Made by a program: the position numbers and the translations under genes. 64,000 nt of DNA, from contig JBARNH010000040.1 of the NCBI GenBank assembly GCA_049802875.1, forward strand, positions 1-64,000, in the 5' to 3' direction. Source of the DNA: Lutacidiplasma sp049802875 (GTDB lineage Archaea > Thermoplasmatota > Thermoplasmata > Lutacidiplasmatales > UBA184). Of the stretch, positions 23,560 to 30,564 are shown piece by piece (within the stretch, counting starts at the first letter, position 1; the number at the start of each line of letters is the position of its first letter). The notes beneath the pieces are model-generated. The model saw only the letters and a program-made list of their open reading frames with translations, was not told where the DNA came from and searched no databases.

Positions 23560-24710
23560 TGCACCCGGCCTTGCGAAGCTTCGTGGCATCGGCAGCGTTC
23601 ATCCAGCTCTCCGGAGGGTTGGTCCAAGCCATGGGACAACGGATGGATGCCGCGAAGCCGCTGCCGGAGGGCTTGGTGCTGCGAACCGGCGACGGATTCC
23701 TCTATGCCTTCCTCGAGGACCCCGACCAGATCTCGCTCGACACGATCCGACGAGTACTCCAGGCCGGGGAGGGCACTCCTAGCCACCTTGTGGTTCTTAC
23801 CCCCGGACGACTTCCGCTCGCGATCACGGCCGAGGTCTTGCAACGATCCGGCACCGTAGTGGAAGCCGGGAGATTCGCGGAGCTCGCCCGTCAACTCGGG
23901 CTCGAGTCCCTCCTCGGACAGGAACCTCGTCCCCCGGCAGCCGCCCGCCCTCGGCTGCTGCCGAGCACTCAGCAACTGGACGCCGCGATGGACCGTGCCC
24001 GCACTTGGTTGGAGTGGGGCGTGCCGGCGTTGGCCCTTCGATTTTACCGTCAAGCAGCGGAGTTGAAACCTGGCTTCCTCCCGGCCAAGATTGGGATCGG
24101 TCGGTCGCTCCTCGGACTGGGCCTCATCGACGACGCCGACCGAGCGTTCATGGAGGTGCTGGCGGTCCGCCCCTCCGACCTCGATGCGTGGCTGGGCAAG
24201 GCGGCCGTTCTGGGCGGTCGGGCGAAGCAGAAGGAGGAGATCGAGGTCTATCGCGCCCTGCTGGCGGAAGACGACGCTCGAGTGGAGGTACGGGCTCACC
24301 TCGTCGCGGCCCTTGTCGAGCTCGGCGATTGGGCCGCCGCACGGGTCGAGGTCGAGGCGATGCTCTCGAGCACGCCCGAGGACCCTCAGTTGCGCTTCCT
24401 GCACTCGGCCACATTGATTCGCACGGGGGAGAAGGACGCGGCGGAGAAAGAGCAGGCCGAGGCGCGACAGCTGGGGCTCACGCTCGAGCGAGAGACCGCC
24501 CTCTGTCTTCATCTGGGTCTCCCGCCGCCTGCCTCCCCTTCCGACGGGGCTGCACCGGTCCCCGCCCCGCCCCGCGCGAAGGCGGCCGGCCGCCGGTCAC
24601 CGCCCAAGACGCGGCGAACGGCGCCGGCCCAACCGTCTCGGGTCCGAAAGTCGGGCCGCAAGAGGGTCCGAGTACCCGAGAAGCGAGAGCCGCACCGCAA
24701 AGGTAAGTAG
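23559..24710 (+). CDS. TPR-repeat protein with basic C-terminal tail
   Basis: Up to 383 residues. The first 120 residues are an alpha/beta region of restriction-endonuclease-like look (LVLRTGDGFLYAF...HLVVLTPGRLPLAI...LARQLGLESLL), which I cannot assign firmly. Residues about 140-300 are helical TPR-type repeats (ALRFYRQAAELKPGFLPAKIGIGRSLLGLG, AFMEVLAVRPSDLDAWLGKA). The tail after 330 is Lys/Arg/Pro-rich and could bind nucleic acid. A scaffold for protein contacts is likely; the partner is unknown. The start is uncertain: ATG 23559, GTG 23583 or ATG 23631. Confidence 0.72.
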   Translation: MHPALRSFVASAAFIQLSGGLVQAMGQRMDAAKPLPEGLVLRTGDGFLYAFLEDPDQISLDTIRRVLQAGEGTPSHLVVLTPGRLPLAITAEVLQRSGTVVEAGRFAELARQLGLESLLGQEPRPPAAARPRLLPSTQQLDAAMDRARTWLEWGVPALALRFYRQAAELKPGFLPAKIGIGRSLLGLGLIDDADRAFMEVLAVRPSDLDAWLGKAAVLGGRAKQKEEIEVYRALLAEDDARVEVRAHLVAALVELGDWAAARVEVEAMLSSTPEDPQLRFLHSATLIRTGEKDAAEKEQAEARQLGLTLERETALCLHLGLPPPASPSDGAAPVPAPPRAKAAGRRSPPKTRRTAPAQPSRVRKSGRKRVRVPEKREPHRKGK

Positions 24711-24746
24711 GGGCCGGCCAACTCAAAGCCCGGACCGCGAGTCTGC

Positions 24747-25655
24747 ATGCGCGTCGTCTCCGTTCTTCCGAGCGCTACCGAGATCGTCTTCGCGCTCGGT
24801 CACGGTGATGAACTGGTTGGGCGCAGCGCCGAGTGCGATTATCCCCCAGAAGCCGGCTCCCTGCCGGTGGTGATGCGACCCCGAACGAGCGACGCCGACC
24901 GAACCTCCCGGGAGATCGACGAGCGGGTACAGCGGGTCCGCGGCGAAGGTCAGTCGCTGTACGAACTCGACATCGACCTCCTGCGGAAGCTGCAGCCGGA
25001 CCTGTTACTGACCCAGGATCTCTGCGGCGTCTGCTCGGTCACCGAAGCGGAGGTGGCGACCGCGTGCGCGACCGCCGACGTCGCTCCGCTCATCGTCTCG
25101 CTCACTCCCCGCACGCTTTCGAACGTGTGGGAGAACGTCGAAACGCTCGCTCGTGCGCTTGACGACCCGGCCCGCGGTCGCGAGCTGAGCCGCCGATTGC
25201 GCGACCGGACGGCCGCGCCCCGAGTCCGAGGGCCGCGCCCCCGCGTAGCGATCGTCGAGTGGCTCGACCCGCCAATCCTCGCCGGCCTCTGGGCACCCGA
25301 CATCGTCCGCGCCGCGGGCGGCTCCATCCTTGGTGGGCGCCGCGGGAAGCCGGGGATTCGTTCTGACTGGTCGACGGTCAGCGATGCCCACCCGGACCTG
25401 GTCGTTCTCAGCCCGTGCAGTTTCTCGGTCGAGCGCAGCCGTCGGGAGCTGGAGCGCGAGTCGCTGAGCCGAGCGATCGCGCAGGTGCGAGCGCCTCGGG
25501 GAGTCTTCATCGCGGACGAGGCGTACTTCTCACGACCGGGTCCTCGACTCGCGGACGGAGTCGATCTCGTCCGCCACCTGCTCTCGGACTCGCCGTGGCA
25601 GCCCCCGCTGCCGGTGGAACTGCTCGTCGAGCGAACGGTGGGAGCCGCGACATGA
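24747..25655 (+). CDS. BtuF-like cobalamin/metal-chelate binding protein
   Basis: A 302-residue protein of the periplasmic binding protein III (BtuF/FhuD) fold: it opens MRVVSVLPSATEIVFALG, then QPDLLLTQDLCGVCSV, and ends with the C-terminal lobe VAIVEWLDPPILAG and SDAHPDLVVLSPCSF. It has no signal peptide, which is common in the cytosolic COG0614-like branch beginning directly with RVVSLLPSATE. No BtuC/BtuD transporter genes are adjacent, so uptake is not certain. It overlaps the following metalloprotease gene by four bases. Confidence 0.78.
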   Translation: MRVVSVLPSATEIVFALGHGDELVGRSAECDYPPEAGSLPVVMRPRTSDADRTSREIDERVQRVRGEGQSLYELDIDLLRKLQPDLLLTQDLCGVCSVTEAEVATACATADVAPLIVSLTPRTLSNVWENVETLARALDDPARGRELSRRLRDRTAAPRVRGPRPRVAIVEWLDPPILAGLWAPDIVRAAGGSILGGRRGKPGIRSDWSTVSDAHPDLVVLSPCSFSVERSRRELERESLSRAIAQVRAPRGVFIADEAYFSRPGPRLADGVDLVRHLLSDSPWQPPLPVELLVERTVGAAT

Positions 25656-26359
25656 GCGGCGGCCTTACGTACCCCCTCAACTCCTCGTGGACCTCGACCC
25701 TCCCGCGGGCCCGCAAGGTCACCACCTCGCGTCGGGAGCTTCTTCAGATCGGAACCGCGTTCGCGGTCCTCACGCTGGATTTCGTTCTCATCTTCAGCGG
25801 AGCGAGCCTGTTGGGCGGCCGAGGATTAGGGGCCGCATTTTTGTCGCTGACTCTCGTCGCGGTCGCCGCGTTGACGGCGCTATCTGCGTTCGTTGCCCAC
25901 GAGGTCGCCCACAAGGTCGCCGCCCAGCGCAGCGGGTCCTGGGCCGAATTCCGATGGTCGCTCCCCGGGCTCGCGTTCTCGGTGCTGACGTCGTACTTGG
26001 GATTCCTCTTCGCCGCTCCGGGGGCCACCGTCGTGAGCGGCATGGTCAACGTCCGTGAGTGGGGCAAGACCGCGCTCGCGGGGCCGATGACGAACCTCGC
26101 CTTCGGCGCGGTGTTCTACGCCGCTTCCGTGATCACCTGGTACCGAGGCGACTCCCTGTTCGTATGGCTCCTCGTGCTCGCGTTCTTCAACAGCTGGTTC
26201 GGAACGTTCAATCTCATCCCCGGCGGCCCGCTGGACGGAGCGAAGGTCCTTCGTTGGAACACCGGAGTCTGGGCGGCAGCCATCGTCGCCACCGGGGCGA
26301 TGGCCGCGGTCACGGGGATCGGACTCTACGTCACCGGGAGCCCGGTCCTTCACCCGTAG
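25652..26359 (+). CDS. Site-2-protease-type (M50) membrane metalloprotease
   Basis: A 235-residue polytopic membrane protein with the zinc motif HEVAH (83-87) at the end of a hydrophobic segment and the second motif NLIPGGPLDG (about 188-197), the NPDG-type third ligand site. Five to six membrane spans are visible. S2P-type enzymes cleave membrane-embedded substrates; this short form without a PDZ domain is common in archaea. The start ATG overlaps the BtuF stop (ATGA). Confidence 0.86.
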   Translation: MSGGLTYPLNSSWTSTLPRARKVTTSRRELLQIGTAFAVLTLDFVLIFSGASLLGGRGLGAAFLSLTLVAVAALTALSAFVAHEVAHKVAAQRSGSWAEFRWSLPGLAFSVLTSYLGFLFAAPGATVVSGMVNVREWGKTALAGPMTNLAFGAVFYAASVITWYRGDSLFVWLLVLAFFNSWFGTFNLIPGGPLDGAKVLRWNTGVWAAAIVATGAMAAVTGIGLYVTGSPVLHP

Positions 26360-26370
26360 GGAGTCTCCAT

Positions 26371-27324
26371 ATGCCGCGGCCTCGAGTCCTAGAAATTGGT
26401 CAGGGAAGGCAGCTGGTGGACATCGATTTCCGCGACACCGAGGGGCTGGTAGCGGCGTACCTCCTACCCGAGGAGGAGGGCTGGACGCTCGTCGAGACCG
26501 GCCCCTCGTCGTGCCGAGACGCCCTCCTCGCGGGGATCCGACTCGCCGGCGTGAGCCCGGAAGAGATCCGCCACGTGTTCGTTACCCACATCCACCTCGA
26601 CCACGCGGGCGGGGTCGGCGCGCTCACGGACGCCCTCCCGAGCGCTACGTTCTACGCCCACGAGTTGGGGGTCCCGCATCTTCTCGACCCCACGAAGCTC
26701 GTCGCGAGTGCCCGGCGAGCGTGGGGAGCCGCGGCGGACCCGCTATGGGGCCCGATACTTCCCGTTCCCGGGCCTCGCCTTGTATCGCTCCACGGCGGAG
26801 AGCGATTCCCACTCCGCGGCGGAGAACTCCGGGTCCTCGCGACCCCCGGCCACGCGAAACACCATCTCGCATTCTTTGACTCTGCGACCCGCGGTGTTTT
26901 CACCGGGGACGGTGCCGGAGTTCGCCTCGAGCGCAGTTCTCGGGTCCGGCCGGCGGTCCCCCCTCCCGACCTCGACCTCGATCAGCTGTTCTCGAGCGTG
27001 GATGCGATGCGTAAATTGAACCCTGCACTGGTGCTCTACAGCCACTTCGGGCCCAGCCCCGACGGGGCCGCCGACCTCGCCCACTACCGGGCGGTCGTCG
27101 AGGCGTGGAGAGATGTCGCTCTCGCCGCGGCCCGGGAACGGCCAGACCCAGAGTTCGTCACCCAACGATTACGCGAGTACGATCGAGGATCCCTCGGGAC
27201 GCCGGGGCGGGGTACGCCGACGTCTGACGATCGATCGGGGCTCGTCTCGGGCTACGAGCTCGCCGCCCAGGGATTCTTACGCTACTTCGAGACCCGCGGG
27301 CTCCTCACTCAGGGGATGGGCTAA
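26371..27324 (+). CDS. Metallo-beta-lactamase fold hydrolase
   Basis: A 317-residue MBL-fold protein: THIHLDHAGG (72-81) provides the HxHxDH motif, LATPGHAKHH the next histidine, FTGDGAG the bridging Asp, and YSHFG the last His. The C-terminal 90 residues are helical with a Gly/Thr-rich linker. Glyoxalase II-like or lactonase-like chemistry is possible; the substrate is unknown. It starts 11 bases after the metalloprotease gene and seems to end the btuF-S2P-MBL operon. Confidence 0.85.
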   Translation: MPRPRVLEIGQGRQLVDIDFRDTEGLVAAYLLPEEEGWTLVETGPSSCRDALLAGIRLAGVSPEEIRHVFVTHIHLDHAGGVGALTDALPSATFYAHELGVPHLLDPTKLVASARRAWGAAADPLWGPILPVPGPRLVSLHGGERFPLRGGELRVLATPGHAKHHLAFFDSATRGVFTGDGAGVRLERSSRVRPAVPPPDLDLDQLFSSVDAMRKLNPALVLYSHFGPSPDGAADLAHYRAVVEAWRDVALAAARERPDPEFVTQRLREYDRGSLGTPGRGTPTSDDRSGLVSGYELAAQGFLRYFETRGLLTQGMG

Positions 27325-27383
27325 CGGAGCTCGACGCGCGGGACCGCCGAAACGCTGCGCTGACCCTTTTTCTCGCGCGCGCA

Positions 27384-28532
27384 GTGTATGCGTTCAGTTG
27401 GTACAATATCGGAGCCGTGCTTTCTCTCATCGGTTCGGGGTTCCACATCGATACCGCCCAACTGGGGATCGTGCTTGGGTCGTTTCTCGTCGGCGCGGCG
27501 ATCTTCCAAGTGCCGGCGGGTCTTGCATCTCTCCGATGGGGCAGCCGTCAGGTCGCGCTCGTCGCGTTGGCGGTCATGGGCGCGTTCGCGCTCGCGTCTG
27601 CGTTCTCTCCGGACTGGTACGTCCTCGCCGCGCTTCGGTTCGGGGTGGGGGCCGGGGCGGCCTTCTTCTTCGCCCCCGCCCTTGGGCTCGTGACCGCGTA
27701 CTATCCCGCCGGCGCCCGCGGCCCCATCATCGGCGTCTACAATGCGGGGTTCAGTGCCGGGGCAGCGGTCGGACTCCTGCTGGGAGCGGTGATCGGCGAC
27801 GCGTTTGGTTGGCAATGGGCTCTTGCCGTCGGTGGGATCGGGCTACTCTTGGCCGCCGGGGCCGCGGGAGTGTCGCTCCCGAAGGTGGCGCGGACGATAG
27901 TTCCGCAGCGCCTTTCGCACCTGCTCGCCGCGGCGGCTCCGGTCTTGCGCTCCCGCCCGATCTGGGCGCTCGCCATCGCGCTCACGGGACTGTGGGCCGC
28001 GTTCTACATCGTGGCCCAGTACTTCGTGGAGTTCGCCGCCGTCGCTCACCCCGGGTGGAGCCTCGCGTTCGCTGCCCTCCTTCCAACCGTGATGATCGTA
28101 GTGGAGATCGTCGGCGGCCCGGTCGGAGGATGGCTCGGCGAGCGGTTCGGGGACATGCGGTATGCCCTCGTCGTCTTCGGGGTGCCCGCCGCCGTCGCCG
28201 TGCTGATCGTTCCGTTCCTGGCGTTGGAGGCGCTCATCGTGGACTTCGTTTTCCTTGGCTTCGCCGCCGGGGCCGTCTTCGCGGTGCTCTACCTCATCCC
28301 GTCGTACCTCCCGGAGGCCCAGGCCGAAGGTCTCTCCCTGGCTCTGGCGCTCGTCAACGGAGTCCAGATCTTCGCGGGGAGCGCGATCGCGATCGCCTTC
28401 GGGTTCATCGCGGTCGATGCAGGGTTTACCGATGCGTGGATCTTCGCAGGGGTCGTCGGGCTGGTGACGCTGCCCATGCTGATCTGGGTCATCGGGACCC
28501 GCAACCTCGAGAGCGCTCGCCCCATTCCGTGA
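27384..28532 (+). CDS. Major facilitator superfamily transporter
   Basis: At least 382 residues with about 12 membrane spans and the MFS loop features GLASLRWGSRQVAL and GGWLGERFGDMRYAL. The first canonical start in frame is the GTG at 27384, but this falls inside the first membrane helix. Upstream codons, without ATG, GTG or TTG, continue a plausible N-terminus (DARDRRNAALTLFLARA). Initiation at a CTG such as 27360, or a base error, would explain this. The substrate is unknown; the nitrate/nitrite- or cyanate-like MFS groups look similar. Confidence 0.82.
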   Translation: MYAFSWYNIGAVLSLIGSGFHIDTAQLGIVLGSFLVGAAIFQVPAGLASLRWGSRQVALVALAVMGAFALASAFSPDWYVLAALRFGVGAGAAFFFAPALGLVTAYYPAGARGPIIGVYNAGFSAGAAVGLLLGAVIGDAFGWQWALAVGGIGLLLAAGAAGVSLPKVARTIVPQRLSHLLAAAAPVLRSRPIWALAIALTGLWAAFYIVAQYFVEFAAVAHPGWSLAFAALLPTVMIVVEIVGGPVGGWLGERFGDMRYALVVFGVPAAVAVLIVPFLALEALIVDFVFLGFAAGAVFAVLYLIPSYLPEAQAEGLSLALALVNGVQIFAGSAIAIAFGFIAVDAGFTDAWIFAGVVGLVTLPMLIWVIGTRNLESARPIP

Positions 28533-28693
28533 ACTCCGCCAGCGACTCGGCGGGCCGCCCCGGACCCGTGCGCGTTCCAGCACTCCGAGATCCGGGCGCG
28601 ATCGACAAAGCCGCTGCGCCCGGTGAGTGCCGCGGTATACCTACCGAGCGGTCGCGATCGCGGGTCCGGGAGCAGAGCACCCGCAGTTCATTC

Positions 28694-28700
28694 TTTATTA
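28694..28700 (+). promoter_or_regulatory. TATA box for tRNA-Gln
   Basis: TTTATTA 24-30 bases upstream of the tRNA 5' end, in the 191-base spacer after the MFS gene, which shows no other feature. Confidence 0.55.
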
Positions 28701-28723
28701 TCCGGCGACCGTGGCGCCGCCAT

Positions 28724-28796
28724 AGCCCCGTGGTGTAGTGGCCAAGCATGCTGGCCTTTGGAGCCGGCGACAGCGGTTCGAATCCGCTCGGGGCTA
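28724..28796 (+). tRNA. tRNA-Gln (anticodon UUG)
   Basis: A complete cloverleaf of 73 nt. The acceptor stem pairs AGCCCCG (28724-28730) with CGGGGCT (28789-28795), followed by discriminator A. The anticodon stem is CTGGC/GCCGG with one G-U pair and loop CTTTGGA, giving anticodon TTG at 28758-28760. The T arm is AGCGG-TTCGAAT-CCGCT. The D arm is short with wobble pairs. There is no intron and CCA is not encoded. In archaea it would be charged with Glu and amidated by GatDE. Confidence 0.93.
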
Positions 28797-28873
28797 TGGT
28801 TCGGACGCGAGTAGGACTGCCCCTTCGCGACCTTGTCTCCTTCGGTGACGTAACCAAAGCCAGGCGGTCCGGG

Positions 28874-30262
28874 CTAGGGTTCCATTGGAGTCGAGCTCAC
28901 ACTGCCGGACGCGGCCCTGTCCCGAACGGTCTGCTCCTTCGAAAATCCGGGGGGACGGCGCCGAGCGCCGATGACGAGAACGACCACCAATCCCGCGAGG
29001 ATGACCCACGGGATCGCGAACTCCCACCACGCCGGTGTGGCGACCGTGGGGGGTGTCGGTGACCCCTCTTCGAGCACGCTCACGTTCGCCGAGCCGTAGT
29101 TCGGCACGTACACGTACCCGTTTCCCCCGTCGAACACCGCGGTACGGGGGAAGCTCCCCACGGTGACATTGCCCAGGAACGACGTTCCGCTGATGAAGCT
29201 CACGGTGTGCGCGAGCGAGTTCGGGATGAACAGCTCCCCGTTGCTGCCGTCGTAGCCCGAGAGCAGTGGTCCGGCGCCGACGGGAATGGTCGCGACGACC
29301 GACTCTCCTTGCAGGACGCTCACATCCGCCGCGTCGTAATTTGGAACGTAGACGTATCCGTTCGCACTGTCGCTGATCGGGCAGGTTGCCCCCAGACCGA
29401 CGGGGTCGGTCGTCAGGACCGAGGTTCCGTTGATCACGCTCACGGCGTAGGAATACCAGTCCGCGACGAAGACGAACCCCGTGCGGTTGTCGTAGGCGGC
29501 GTTATTCGGTCCGCTGTTCACGGGGACGGTCGCGTACACCGAGGTCCCGTTCACTACGCTGACGTTGCCGGAGCCATAGTTCGGAACGTACACGAATCCG
29601 TTCCGGGGGTCGTAGGCCGCGGGGGAGGGGGCCAACCCGACCGGGATGGTAGCGACGATGGACTCGCCGTCGAGCACCGAGATCAGCCCGTCCGTATGAC
29701 CCCTGCCCGATTCCAACACGTAAACAAATCCACTGCCGCCATCGTATAGGGCGGTGGTCGGCTGGTCCTCGAGGGCGATCGTAGCCACCACTGACGTGCC
29801 GTTGATCACGCTTACGTTATCCGATTCAGTGTTCTCGACGTACAGATAGCCGTCCTCGGGGTCGTACACTCCCCACGCCGGATCGAGCCCCACGGTGATC
29901 GATGCGACCAGAGAGGTACCCCGAATCACGCTCACATTGCCGGAGGCGATGTTCATTACGTAGACGTCACCGTCCCCCGGGTCGTAGAGGGCGTAGTACG
30001 GTCCGATTCCGACGGCCAGGGTCGCGACCAGCGTACCGGGGGGTGGCGGGTCTGCGGCAGACTGGGCCGCCGCAGCGGTGATCGCGGCCGTAGGCACGGG
30101 CGCGGGGTCGCGCGCGTCCACCCAGGAAGCGAAGGTGCCGGAGGTTGAGCGGCTGGAGAGGGGGCCCCCCGGGGCGCCCAAGACGGCTGAAGTCACCAGC
30201 AGGAGCCCCAGGGACACTGAACAGATCGCCCCGGGGACCCCTCGGTGCCAGATCCGCTGCAT
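28874..30262 (-). CDS. YVTN beta-propeller surface protein, C-terminally anchored
   Basis: A 462-residue secreted protein. The ATG of MQRIWHRG starts a signal-like segment (about 10-30). The body holds about eight 43-residue YVTN-type repeats with the recurring YVPNY, NVSVINGTSV and VATIPVG motifs, a seven- or eight-bladed propeller. A Thr/Pro linker and a membrane helix (IPWVILAGLVVVLVIGARRR) near the C-terminus anchor it, leaving a short cytosolic tail. Many N-x-S/T sequons suggest N-glycosylation. Such proteins are common in archaeal surface layers and serve in adhesion. Confidence 0.85.
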   Translation of the reverse strand: MQRIWHRGVPGAICSVSLGLLLVTSAVLGAPGGPLSSRSTSGTFASWVDARDPAPVPTAAITAAAAQSAADPPPPGTLVATLAVGIGPYYALYDPGDGDVYVMNIASGNVSVIRGTSLVASITVGLDPAWGVYDPEDGYLYVENTESDNVSVINGTSVVATIALEDQPTTALYDGGSGFVYVLESGRGHTDGLISVLDGESIVATIPVGLAPSPAAYDPRNGFVYVPNYGSGNVSVVNGTSVYATVPVNSGPNNAAYDNRTGFVFVADWYSYAVSVINGTSVLTTDPVGLGATCPISDSANGYVYVPNYDAADVSVLQGESVVATIPVGAGPLLSGYDGSNGELFIPNSLAHTVSFISGTSFLGNVTVGSFPRTAVFDGGNGYVYVPNYGSANVSVLEEGSPTPPTVATPAWWEFAIPWVILAGLVVVLVIGARRRPPGFSKEQTVRDRAASGSVSSTPMEP

Positions 30263-30564
30263 GGGCGACCGATAGCGGACGCTAGGCTTACTCTTTTGAC
30301 GGCCTCGGGCCCACCGATCCGCGGACCGGTTGACCATCCGCGGACGGCTCGACGACCCCCAGGCGTCCACTGAAACTGCTCGCGTGCGGCGGTCGATTGC
30401 CGGGGACCGATCCAGCTGGCCGGGCAGTCACGACGGATTGGCGGCCCTGTTCTCTTGCTGCAGCGAAGGGAACTAGTTTCGCGAAGAGGTCACCCCAATT
30501 CGGGGGAAAGGGTTACCGGGAGTCCCTGCGGGGGACTCCCTCGGGCAGTTCCTGTACCTGTTCC
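30263..30564. other. 302-base non-coding spacer between two surface-protein genes
   Basis: It lies upstream of the YVTN gene and downstream of the thermopsin-like gene (both minus strand). It holds an A-rich patch (minus-strand AAAAGAGTAA, about 30289-30298) about 27-36 bases before the YVTN start, a likely promoter, and the hairpin at 30518-30540. I see no gene in it. Confidence 0.5.
30518..30540. repeat. Perfect 8-bp inverted repeat (hairpin) after the thermopsin-like gene
   Basis: GGGAGTCC at 30518-30525 and GGACTCCC at 30533-30540 flank a 7-base loop. It begins 25 bases beyond the thermopsin-like stop on the minus strand. There is no following T-run, so it is not a classical intrinsic terminator; mRNA 3'-end protection is possible. 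Confidence 0.45.

Noticed and set aside
28533..28693. Possible small gene before tRNA-Gln
   Set aside because: No frame with a sensible start or composition; the region is treated as a spacer.
27113..28738. 541-residue open frame on the plus strand
   Set aside because: Out-of-frame shadow of the MBL and MFS genes; Arg/Gly-rich.
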